Assembly (NCBI GenBank): GCA_029261535.1
Contig: JAJDBF010000038.1
Coordinates: forward strand, 114,013-178,012
DNA from: Nitrospinaceae bacterium
Lineage (GTDB): Bacteria > Nitrospinota > Nitrospinia > Nitrospinales > Nitrospinaceae
Reading direction: 5' to 3'
Length of the DNA stretch: 64,000 bases
In this document: piece after piece, positions 10,353-17,095 of the stretch
Layout of the letters: each line of letters starts with the position of its first letter
Numbering within the stretch: position 1 is the first letter of the stretch
Program-made: the position numbers and the translations under genes
The notes under the pieces: generated by a model
What the model was told of the DNA's origin: nothing
Databases searched by the model: none
What the model saw: only the letters and a program-made list of their open reading frames with translations

Positions 10353-11181
10353 GCCGTGGCGCAGTTGATCCGGATCGTGGTGCACTGGTGGATCCCGACC
10401 GTGGCGCACTGGATCCAGAACGGAACGTTTCCTGATGAGGCTGGGTCGGTGTCCGGCGGGCCCGTGTCAGGCAGGAGGGACAGTAACAGTTTTCTGCTCC
10501 ACGGGTCAGGTGAACCAGCCCATGGATCACGCCACCCTCTTCATCAAAATTGTAAATAAGTTGATCCAGCAACATGGTGTTGGCGCGCTGGTATCTGCGA
10601 TAAATGGCATACGAAACAAGATGCGCCAGGTCCAGCAGACGGGTGCCATTCTGATCGGCGAAGGCCGGAGCGTCCGCGAAATTTTTGACCTGTCCGAAAC
10701 GCGTGTTCTGGTTTCTGTAATCGGTGATGAACGGTGCCAGCGTTTGTTCGTACTTGGAGCGTTCAAAAATGATGAGTCCGCGCTGGGTATTATCCTGAGC
10801 GTGCAATCGTTTGAGGAACAGGTCGAACCGGTTGCAGATTTCTTCAAAGGCACGGGCTACCGGATCCGGAGCAAAGTCCTTGTCGACAGCAACACCGAAT
10901 AGAACCAGATCGGGCTGTGATGTGATTTCGCAAAGGTCGGCAAGAACCGCGAGTCTCTGATCCGTTGGCATGGAATGCCAAGGATCGTATTTATGAGAAT
11001 TGATCGCTTGCGCTCTCAGGCTTATTTTGTAGTCGGGGCCAAACAGGTTTTCTGTTAAATCATCAACTGCCTCATTCACCCAATATACTTTTCTTTCAAA
11101 CAGGGCGACACCGCCCAGCACAAAGTAATCATCGTTATTATCGAGTGGGTTTCCTGACTGATCTACATAGAGCAAATACAT
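10318..11181 (-). CDS. DUF3800 domain protein with a repetitive Ser/Arg/Pro tail
   Basis: 287 residues. The N-terminus MYLLYVDQSGNP matches the YVDESG opening of DUF3800, an RNase H-like fold of unproven function that often occurs near defence or mobile genes. Residues up to about 235 are the domain. The last about 45 residues are a low-complexity tail built on RSGS, APRSG and STAPR repeats, and they lie over the end of the transporter gene. The ribosome binding site AAGAGGT lies about 12 bases before the ATG. It is preceded by the structured RNA at 11206-11271 with its own U-tract, so expression may depend on read-through of that element. Confidence 0.8.
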   Translation of the reverse strand: MYLLYVDQSGNPLDNNDDYFVLGGVALFERKVYWVNEAVDDLTENLFGPDYKISLRAQAINSHKYDPWHSMPTDQRLAVLADLCEITSQPDLVLFGVAVDKDFAPDPVARAFEEICNRFDLFLKRLHAQDNTQRGLIIFERSKYEQTLAPFITDYRNQNTRFGQVKNFADAPAFADQNGTRLLDLAHLVSYAIYRRYQRANTMLLDQLIYNFDEEGGVIHGLVHLTRGAENCYCPSCLTRARRTPTQPHQETFRSGSSAPRSGSTSAPRSGSTAPRPRAGSSEPTEA

Positions 11182-11205
11182 TAGAAGATACCTCTTGAAA
11201 AGAAC

Positions 11206-11271
11206 AAAAAAAAATAGCCGGGCGAGGCTAATGCCTCAACAGACCACGGAGAACGTAGCCTTACCCAGCCG
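11206..11271 (-). ncRNA. Predicted structured small RNA or leader ending in a U-tract
   Basis: On the minus strand GGCTGGG (11264-11270) pairs with CCCGGCT (11216-11222) and encloses two hairpins: GGCTACG-TTCTC-CGTGGTC (7 pairs) and GAGGC-ATTA-GCCTC (5 pairs). The closing stem is followed by A and nine T. A -10-like TATACT (11279-11284) sits just upstream, with no good -35. It lies 25 bases before the DUF3800 start, so it could be a separate small RNA or an attenuator/riboswitch-like leader. It does not match any class I can recall. Confidence 0.55.
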
Positions 11272-11290
11272 AAAAATGAGTATAGCACCA

Positions 11291-11325
11291 TCGCGGGGTC
11301 CTTACTAATTATAATCAACCCGCGA
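11291..11325. repeat. Inverted repeat after gcvPB
   Basis: TCGCGGG (11291-11297) and CCCGCGA (11319-11325) form a perfect 7-bp stem with a 21-base loop. No T-run follows on either strand, so it is at most a weak terminator or a protein-binding site. Confidence 0.35.
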
Positions 11326-11335
11326 CTCTAAAATT

Positions 11336-12829
11336 TCAAGAGGTGGTCCAGCGTAATTTTGGTTTTCGTGCCGCCGCCGCTTCATCAGGCCGGGAGACTT
11401 TCGACTTGAGGGGACGGCGTGCAAATTCGCCCGGTTCGGAACGGGCTAAGCCGGCAATGGTTTTCATGGTGGCGATGAATTGATCCAGCGTTTCTTTGGA
11501 TTCCGATTCGGTGGGTTCAATCATCAAGGCCCCCTTGACGATCAGGGGGAAATAAATCGTCGGTGGGTGATAGCCAAAGTCGATCAACGTTTTCGCGATG
11601 TCAGTTGTTTTTACGTCACTTTTTAATTGCTCACGATCATTGAACACGACTTCGTGCAGACTGGGGCCGGGATAGGGCAGATGAAAATGATCCTTCAATT
11701 CCGCCTTGATATAGTTTGCGTTGAGTACCGCCATTTCACTGATCCGGCGAATACCGCCCGGGCCAAGTGAGCGGATATAGGTGTAGGCGCGCACAAGCAT
11801 CCCGAAGTTGCCAAAAAAGTTTTTAACCTTGCCGATGCTTTGAGGACGATCGCGATTGATACGAAATCCCCCTTCAAATTTTTCAATGACAGGTGTCGGT
11901 AAAAAAGGCTCGAATATTTTTTTTGCACCGACGGGTCCTGCACCCGGTCCACCACCTCCATGTGGAGTGGAGAATGTTTTATGTAGATTAAAGTGGAGCA
12001 GGTCAATGCCCATGTCGCCGATGCGCGTGATGCCCATCAATGCGTTCAGGTTGGCACCATCGCCGTAAACCAGTCCGCCTCTTTTATGAACGATCTCTGT
12101 GATTTTTAAAATGTCCTGTTCAAACATGCCGAGGGTGTTGGGATTGGTCAGCATGATGGCGGCGGTGTCTTCGTCCATCAGTCGATCAATCTGCGCCGGG
12201 TCGATCAGGCCCTGGTCGTTGGATGGAATCTGCACAACATGGTAACCGCACAGGGCAGAGCTTGCGGGATTGGTGCCGTGGGCAGAATCTGGCATCAGTA
12301 TTTTCTTGCGCGGGTTGCCCTTGGATAAAAGGTAAGCGTGAATCAGCAGGATGCCTGTCATCTCGCCCTGGGCACCCGCCGCCGGTTGCAGGGTGACGTG
12401 ATCCATCCCGCTGATTTCTTTCAAAAACTCCTGCAGTTCAAACATGAGTTGAAGACTGCCCTGCGATTTTGTTTCTGGTGTGTGAGGATGATGCTCGGCG
12501 AAACCGGACAGTCGGACCATGTCTTCGTTAAGTTTTGGGTTGTACTTCATGGTGCACGATCCCAGCGGATAAAAGTTGGCGTCCACACTGAAGTTCCATT
12601 GTGACAGTCGGGTGAAATGGCGAACCACATCCAGCTCCGACAACTCCGGCATGCCTTCAATCTCTTCCCGTATTTCATCAGGAGGTAGAAGATGGTTTAT
12701 CTCTGTGCCGGGATGAGGCGATTGGCTAAGGGAATACCCCTTGCGACCGGGCGACCCTAGTTCAAACAATAAAGGTTCTTCGATGACGATTCCCTGAGCG
12801 GCTGTTGGAGTTTGGGGAGCGTTGGACAC
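11336..12829 (-). CDS. gcvPB: Glycine dehydrogenase (decarboxylating) subunit 2, GcvPB
   Basis: 497 residues from a GTG start (VSNAPQTP) preceded by AAAGGA. The longer frame to 12889 would run into the Trm112-like gene, so the GTG is preferred. It is the C-terminal half of split P-protein, which with GcvPA decarboxylates glycine and loads the aminomethyl group on lipoyl-H protein. The PLP lysine is in HFNLHKTFSTPHGGGGPG. Other family marks are YPLGSCTMKYNP, QPAAGAQGE and PDSAHGTNPAS. GcvPA, GcvT and GcvH are not in the window. It ends a minus-strand run that begins with the PAP2 gene. Confidence 0.95.
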   Translation of the reverse strand: MSNAPQTPTAAQGIVIEEPLLFELGSPGRKGYSLSQSPHPGTEINHLLPPDEIREEIEGMPELSELDVVRHFTRLSQWNFSVDANFYPLGSCTMKYNPKLNEDMVRLSGFAEHHPHTPETKSQGSLQLMFELQEFLKEISGMDHVTLQPAAGAQGEMTGILLIHAYLLSKGNPRKKILMPDSAHGTNPASSALCGYHVVQIPSNDQGLIDPAQIDRLMDEDTAAIMLTNPNTLGMFEQDILKITEIVHKRGGLVYGDGANLNALMGITRIGDMGIDLLHFNLHKTFSTPHGGGGPGAGPVGAKKIFEPFLPTPVIEKFEGGFRINRDRPQSIGKVKNFFGNFGMLVRAYTYIRSLGPGGIRRISEMAVLNANYIKAELKDHFHLPYPGPSLHEVVFNDREQLKSDVKTTDIAKTLIDFGYHPPTIYFPLIVKGALMIEPTESESKETLDQFIATMKTIAGLARSEPGEFARRPLKSKVSRPDEAAAARKPKLRWTTS

Positions 12830-12842
12830 AGAGTGTTTCCTT

Positions 12843-13037
12843 TCAGGATGATTCGTTTGAAGGTGACGGATTCCAGGGCCTGGCTTCATCGATCAGTAAA
12901 ATGGGGATGTCATCTCTGACGGGGAAAATCACAGCGCATTGCTGGCAAATCAAACCGTCTTCTTTTTCTGTTGCGACCAGGTCTCCCTTGCATTGGGGAC
13001 AGGCAAGCATTTCGATCAGCTCTTTATCAAGCGGCAT
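12843..13037 (-). CDS. Trm112/YcaR-family small zinc-ribbon-like protein
   Basis: 64 residues. The opening LIEMLACPQCKGDL and the second CxxC (ICQQC), followed by FPVRDDIPILL, match the Trm112/YcaR (UPF0434) family. In eukaryotes and some bacteria these proteins activate methyltransferases, while the role of stand-alone bacterial members is not settled. The ribosome binding site AAAAGGAAAT precedes the ATG. It lies 18 bases after the heptosyltransferase gene and 13 bases before gcvPB, in the same run. Confidence 0.87.
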   Translation of the reverse strand: MPLDKELIEMLACPQCKGDLVATEKEDGLICQQCAVIFPVRDDIPILLIDEARPWNPSPSNESS

Positions 13038-13055
13038 GGTGATTTCCTTTTCGGG

Positions 13056-14129
13056 TCAGGATGTTGAGGCATCAGCAGTCAATTGCAGACGTCGGCGGAC
13101 CGTTTTCAAGACATTGTCAACCTCGACGGCCTGCATACACTCGGTTTGTGTCGGGCAGGTGCGTTTAAAACAGAAACTGCAATCCTGCGGTTTGACCACC
13201 ACCTCATGGATAAGCCCATACGGGCCATTTCTTGCGGGATCGGTCGGGCCGTAAATCGAAACGGTTGGCACGGTCAGGGCGGCGCACAAATGGAGCGGTC
13301 CGGTATCGCCGCTGATGAACAGCCGCAGATTTTGATACAACGCCAGCGCATGTTGCAGGGAGGCGGTTTCCGGTGCAAGCGTGAAAGGTTCTTTCATCAG
13401 GCGACCAATAGCCTCGGCCCGGTCCCGGTCCTGTGGCCCCCAGGTTAAAAGAACGGGTGCGTCAAATTCGCGATGGATGTGATCCGCTAATTCTGCGAAG
13501 CGTTCCAGCGGCCAGGCTTTGGTCGGATAACCCACCCCGGCATGGAGGGCGACCGGTCTTGCTGATTCCTGAGGTAACACCGAGGCCAGTTGTTCTTCAA
13601 TATATTGACGGGCTTCCTTACAGGTTTCCAGCTTGAAGCGAGGCTCCTCGGCGGGCAGACCCAGCGGTTTCAGCACGACCAGGTTTTTGTCGATGATATG
13701 AGGAATATGGCGGGTGCCGGGGGCTTTCATATTGGTGGCCCAGGCACTCAGTTGTTCGCGGCAATCCCTTCTTTGGAATCCCAGACGTTTGGGCGAACCG
13801 GAAAAACCGGTGATGAAGGAACTTTTTATGAGGCCCTGCAGATCGATGACCAGATCGTAGCGATTCCTGCGGATGGTCTGGATCAGTTGCCAGGCTTCTT
13901 TAAGGCTTGCAGGGGTCCAGCGGCGTCGCCATTTTTGCGTTTGCACCTCGATAATTTCGTCAAGGTCCGGATGCGTTTCCAGGAAATCGCTGAATTTGGA
14001 TTCTACCGCCCAGGCGATGTGCGCCTTGGGAAAATGTTTTCTTAAGGCGCAGAGAACTGGCAGAGCATGAGCGATGTCACCGAGGGAACTCAGCTTGACG
14101 ATGAGGATTTTTTCGGGCGATGGGTGCAT
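13056..14129 (-). CDS. Lipopolysaccharide heptosyltransferase, glycosyltransferase family 9
   Basis: 357 residues from the ATG of MHPSPEKILIVKLSSLGD. The open frame continues 88 codons upstream but that part overlaps the PAP2 gene and is not protein-like. It transfers ADP-heptose to the LPS inner core at the cytoplasmic membrane. Seen: N-terminal KLSSLGDIAHALPVL, central DLQGLIKSS, HAGVGYPTKAWP, and donor-site FISGDTGPLHLCAALTVPTV plus IYGPTDPARNGPYG. A C-terminal cysteine set (CSFCFKRTCPTQTEC) resembles the metal-like motif of WaaF-type enzymes. WaaC versus WaaF cannot be decided. Its first 40 bases overlap the end of the PAP2 gene. Confidence 0.9.
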   Translation of the reverse strand: MHPSPEKILIVKLSSLGDIAHALPVLCALRKHFPKAHIAWAVESKFSDFLETHPDLDEIIEVQTQKWRRRWTPASLKEAWQLIQTIRRNRYDLVIDLQGLIKSSFITGFSGSPKRLGFQRRDCREQLSAWATNMKAPGTRHIPHIIDKNLVVLKPLGLPAEEPRFKLETCKEARQYIEEQLASVLPQESARPVALHAGVGYPTKAWPLERFAELADHIHREFDAPVLLTWGPQDRDRAEAIGRLMKEPFTLAPETASLQHALALYQNLRLFISGDTGPLHLCAALTVPTVSIYGPTDPARNGPYGLIHEVVVKPQDCSFCFKRTCPTQTECMQAVEVDNVLKTVRRRLQLTADASTS

Positions 14130-14665
14130 GTCTGGGGCTGGAGAGAGGGCCAGAAAAAGGGTAAAATTTTCTGGTGAAAATAGAATCCAAAATATCCCAT
14201 TACTATACCACAGACCGCTCCACCGAGAATGTCCGTGGGATAATGCATGCCGAGATAAACCCTGGAAAATGAGACCAGGCCGGCGAGAGTGAACGTCAGG
14301 GGAGCGGTGTTTCGATTGAAAAGAGCGATCAGGGTCGCCAGAGTGAAGCTGTTGCTGGCATGGTTGGAAGGGAAGGAAAAGCTGTTGGAGCAATTATAGA
14401 TAGGGTGCGGTAACTCGAGTGCCTGACAGGGCCGGATACGTTCAAAGAATTCTTTGAGAATAGAGTGGCTGATGAAATCATTCAAACCGACAGCAACAGC
14501 AATGGCCAGCAGAATGGGCCAGGACTTCTTGCCCTTCTTGACAAACAGGAAGGTGAGGGCCATAGCCCCTGGCGCGATCCATGACCGTGACTCGGTGATG
14601 AAGATCATGAACGCATCCAGCATTCGGCTTTGCAAATGCTGATCGATCCAGTAGAATACCGGCAC
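14090..14665 (-). CDS. PAP2-family membrane phosphatase
   Basis: 191 residues, GTG start with AAGG upstream. The three phosphatase motifs are present: KEFFERIRP (K-x6-RP), PSNHAS and SRVYLGMHYPTD. About five hydrophobic segments follow the short N-terminal amphipathic part MPVFYWIDQHLQSRMLD. Likely substrates are undecaprenyl pyrophosphate, phosphatidate or lipid A phosphates. Lying upstream of an LPS heptosyltransferase, an envelope-lipid role is favoured. The C-terminus is a Pro/Ser/Lys-rich tail overlapping the next gene. Confidence 0.9.
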   Translation of the reverse strand: MPVFYWIDQHLQSRMLDAFMIFITESRSWIAPGAMALTFLFVKKGKKSWPILLAIAVAVGLNDFISHSILKEFFERIRPCQALELPHPIYNCSNSFSFPSNHASNSFTLATLIALFNRNTAPLTFTLAGLVSFSRVYLGMHYPTDILGGAVCGIVMGYFGFYFHQKILPFFWPSLQPQTCTHRPKKSSSSS

Positions 14666-14788
14666 TTCCCAACCTTGAATGATGAATCCCCTCCCACATA
14701 AAGACAGTCAACGAACAATCTGGATTTTATGGGGACGGTGTTTGGGAGTCAATCGGTTTCGCTCACTGTATCCCAACTTGCTGTCCTG

Positions 14789-15466
14789 ATGAATCGATCA
14801 AACTCAAATGCCGTGATCCTGTTTGCCCGCCAACCCGTGCCGGGACAGGTGAAAACACGGTTACAATCTGAATGGCCTGCTGATACCGTTTGTCGGATCT
14901 ATGAGGCTTTTCTTGAAGATGCCCGTTTGCAATTGCTGGCTCTTGAGAAAACGGATTGTTTCGTATCGATCCAGTCCAACTTTGGGAAAGATTACTTCGA
15001 GCCTTTCGCCGCTGGTGGGTTTCGGTTGATCGAGCAGGTGGGTGAAGACCTTGGGCAACGCCTGCAACAGGCTTTTGCCGGACGGTTTGAGGAAGGCTAT
15101 GAGCGGGTGGTCATCATCGGGTCGGACAGTCCTACCTTGCCGGTCGATTACATTCAGCAGGCACTGCAATCCGCAACAGACCTGGTGCTGGGTCCCAGCA
15201 CCGACGGCGGTTACTATCTGATTGGCATGGCGGGTCAGGTGACAGATGTTTTCGCGGGTATTGACTGGGGCACCGATCGGGTGCTGGCATTGACCCTTGA
15301 AAAAGTGAAGCAGTCGAGGGCCTCTCTATCCCTGCTTCCTCCCTGGTACGATGTTGACACCCCGGATGATTTGCGTTTTCTTGAAACACACCTCGGGCTC
15401 ATGGTCGAGGCTAGGCTCGAGGGCGGTGTCACCACCCGCAAAGTGATCGAAGAACTTAACCTGTAG
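14789..15466 (+). CDS. DUF2064/TIGR04282 family glycosyltransferase-like protein
   Basis: 225 residues from the ATG of MNRSNSNAVILFARQPVPG; a start 20 codons earlier is possible but unlikely. The motifs VKTRL, IIGSDSPTLP and LGPSTDGGYYLIGM mark the cofC-like, GT-A-fold family of unknown substrate. It lies 12 bases before hisD and is probably co-transcribed with it, although no functional link is known. Confidence 0.87.
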   Translation: MNRSNSNAVILFARQPVPGQVKTRLQSEWPADTVCRIYEAFLEDARLQLLALEKTDCFVSIQSNFGKDYFEPFAAGGFRLIEQVGEDLGQRLQQAFAGRFEEGYERVVIIGSDSPTLPVDYIQQALQSATDLVLGPSTDGGYYLIGMAGQVTDVFAGIDWGTDRVLALTLEKVKQSRASLSLLPPWYDVDTPDDLRFLETHLGLMVEARLEGGVTTRKVIEELNL

Positions 15467-15478
15467 ACAGATGACGAA

Positions 15479-16774
15479 ATGAGAATTCTAAAATACTCAG
15501 ACACGGATTTTTTAACAACGATAGAGCAGTTGGTCAACCGCTGTGAAGTGGATTTTGGTGAGCAGGACCAGGCGGTGCGTGACATTATCTCTGCCGTTAA
15601 GGCGGAAGGCGATGAAGCTCTTCTGCGCTACACCAATCAGTTCGACCGCACTTCGTTTGCCATTAGTGACATTGAAGTTCAGCGCGAAGAAATCGAACAG
15701 GCTTATCAGGTTGTTAAGCCTGAAGAGTTGCAGGCGTTAAAGCTTGCGGCAAGCCGGATACAGAGTTTTCATGAAAAGCAAAAGCAGGAATCATGGAATT
15801 ATAAAGATGGAGACACCGGCCTGGGGCAGATGATAAGGCCTCTCGCGGTGGCAGGGCTTTATGTGCCGGGCGGCAAGGCGGCTTACCCTTCGTCCGTTTT
15901 GATGAACGCTATTCCGGCACGGGTCGCCGGAGTGGGAACTCTCATCATGTGTTCGCCAACGCCGGATGAACGGACCAGTGCCTATTCTCTTGTGGCGGCA
16001 GATCTTGCCGGAGTGGATCGGATTTTCAAGGTCGGTGGCGCCCAGGCGATTGCCGCGATGGCTTTTGGGACTCACACCGTTCCGCAGGTCGACAAGATTG
16101 TGGGGCCGGGGAATATCTATGTGGCTCTTGCCAAGCGCATGGTGTTTGGGCGGGTGGACATCGATATGATCGCCGGGCCCAGCGAAATCCTGGTGCTGGC
16201 GGATGACACGGCCCGACCGGATTTTATCGCCGCTGACTTGTTGTCGCAGGCGGAACACGATGAGGAGGCGGTGCCGCTATTAGTCACGCCATCAGAGGAA
16301 ATAGCCAGGGCGGTTCACAGTGAGCTGGAACGCCAGAAGAAAAATTTAAAACGACAGGAAATCATCGAGCAGTCTCTGACCAATAGATGTCTGTTGATCG
16401 TGACCCAGTCTCTTGAGCAGGCGGTTGATCTTGCCAACAGGATCGCGCCGGAACATCTGGAGCTTGCTGTTGAGGAGCCGCGAGTGCTCCTGCCTGAAAT
16501 TCATAATGCTGGTGCCATTTTTCTTGGGCATTACACGCCAGAGGCCATCGGCGATTATCTGGCGGGCCCCAACCATGTGCTTCCCACCAGCGGGACAGCG
16601 CGGTTTTCTTCGCCTCTTGGCGTCTATGACTTCGTCAAGAAAACCAGTTTGATAGAATGCACGGCTCAATCACTTGCCGAACTGGGACCAGCGAGCGAAA
16701 CTCTGGCGCTGATGGAAGAACTGGATGCCCATGCCCGGGCCGTGACGATCCGCCTTGAAGGGCTAAAATCCTGA
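15479..16774 (+). CDS. hisD: Histidinol dehydrogenase HisD
   Basis: 431 residues. Catalyses the last two steps of histidine biosynthesis, L-histidinol to L-histidine with two NAD+. Seen: GLYVPGGKAAYPSSVLM, KVGGAQAIAAMAFGT, IDMIAGPSEILVLAD, the zinc/catalytic region LLSQAEHDEEA, and GPNHVLPTSGTARF near the C-terminus. Length matches the family. No other his gene is in the window. Confidence 0.97.
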   Translation: MRILKYSDTDFLTTIEQLVNRCEVDFGEQDQAVRDIISAVKAEGDEALLRYTNQFDRTSFAISDIEVQREEIEQAYQVVKPEELQALKLAASRIQSFHEKQKQESWNYKDGDTGLGQMIRPLAVAGLYVPGGKAAYPSSVLMNAIPARVAGVGTLIMCSPTPDERTSAYSLVAADLAGVDRIFKVGGAQAIAAMAFGTHTVPQVDKIVGPGNIYVALAKRMVFGRVDIDMIAGPSEILVLADDTARPDFIAADLLSQAEHDEEAVPLLVTPSEEIARAVHSELERQKKNLKRQEIIEQSLTNRCLLIVTQSLEQAVDLANRIAPEHLELAVEEPRVLLPEIHNAGAIFLGHYTPEAIGDYLAGPNHVLPTSGTARFSSPLGVYDFVKKTSLIECTAQSLAELGPASETLALMEELDAHARAVTIRLEGLKS

Positions 16775-17095
16775 AAAGGCGTTTTAAAGCCTTGGTTTGC
16801 AAATTTTCTTGACAAGGTCAGGGGGGCATGATAAATATCGGCGGATTGGGTGTGAAAGCCCGGTGCGAGGGGTAAGCCCTTGCGTTTAAAAAGCTTAATG
16901 AAATCAATTCGTTAGAGGGTGTATCGTCTGTTTTTCCAAAGTGTTATTTGGATAGCGGAGGGTGGGACTTGTCCTTGCGGGTTGGTTTTTGGTGCGCAGA
17001 AATTGTTTTTACTTTAGTGAGTGTTCACAAAATTTTGAATAAAAATTGGTTAAAACCCAGGAATTTTAAGATCTTACCTTTAAGGAGGTCAGACA
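16775..17095 (+). other. Long leader of the bd-like/cytochrome operon
   Basis: About 320 bases. After the promoter at 16809 there remain about 250 untranslated bases. They include a hairpin GCGAGGG-gtaag-CCCTTGC (16865-16882, 7 pairs with one G-U) and end in a near-perfect ribosome binding site AAGGAGGT about 8 bases before the ATG. The long leader suggests post-transcriptional control or unusual mRNA stability (inference). Confidence 0.5.
16809..16837 (+). promoter_or_regulatory. Predicted sigma-70 promoter of the bd-like/cytochrome operon
   Basis: Perfect -35 TTGACA (16809-16814). The -10 is imperfect: GATAAA or TAAATA 15-17 bases on. The whole element CTTGACAAGGTCAGG...CAT..ATAAAT closely resembles the one at 62771. 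Confidence 0.6.

Noticed and set aside
14130..14393. 88-codon upstream extension of the heptosyltransferase
   Set aside because: It overlaps the PAP2 gene in another frame and looks like random translation; the family start MHPSPEKILIVKLSS is at 14129.
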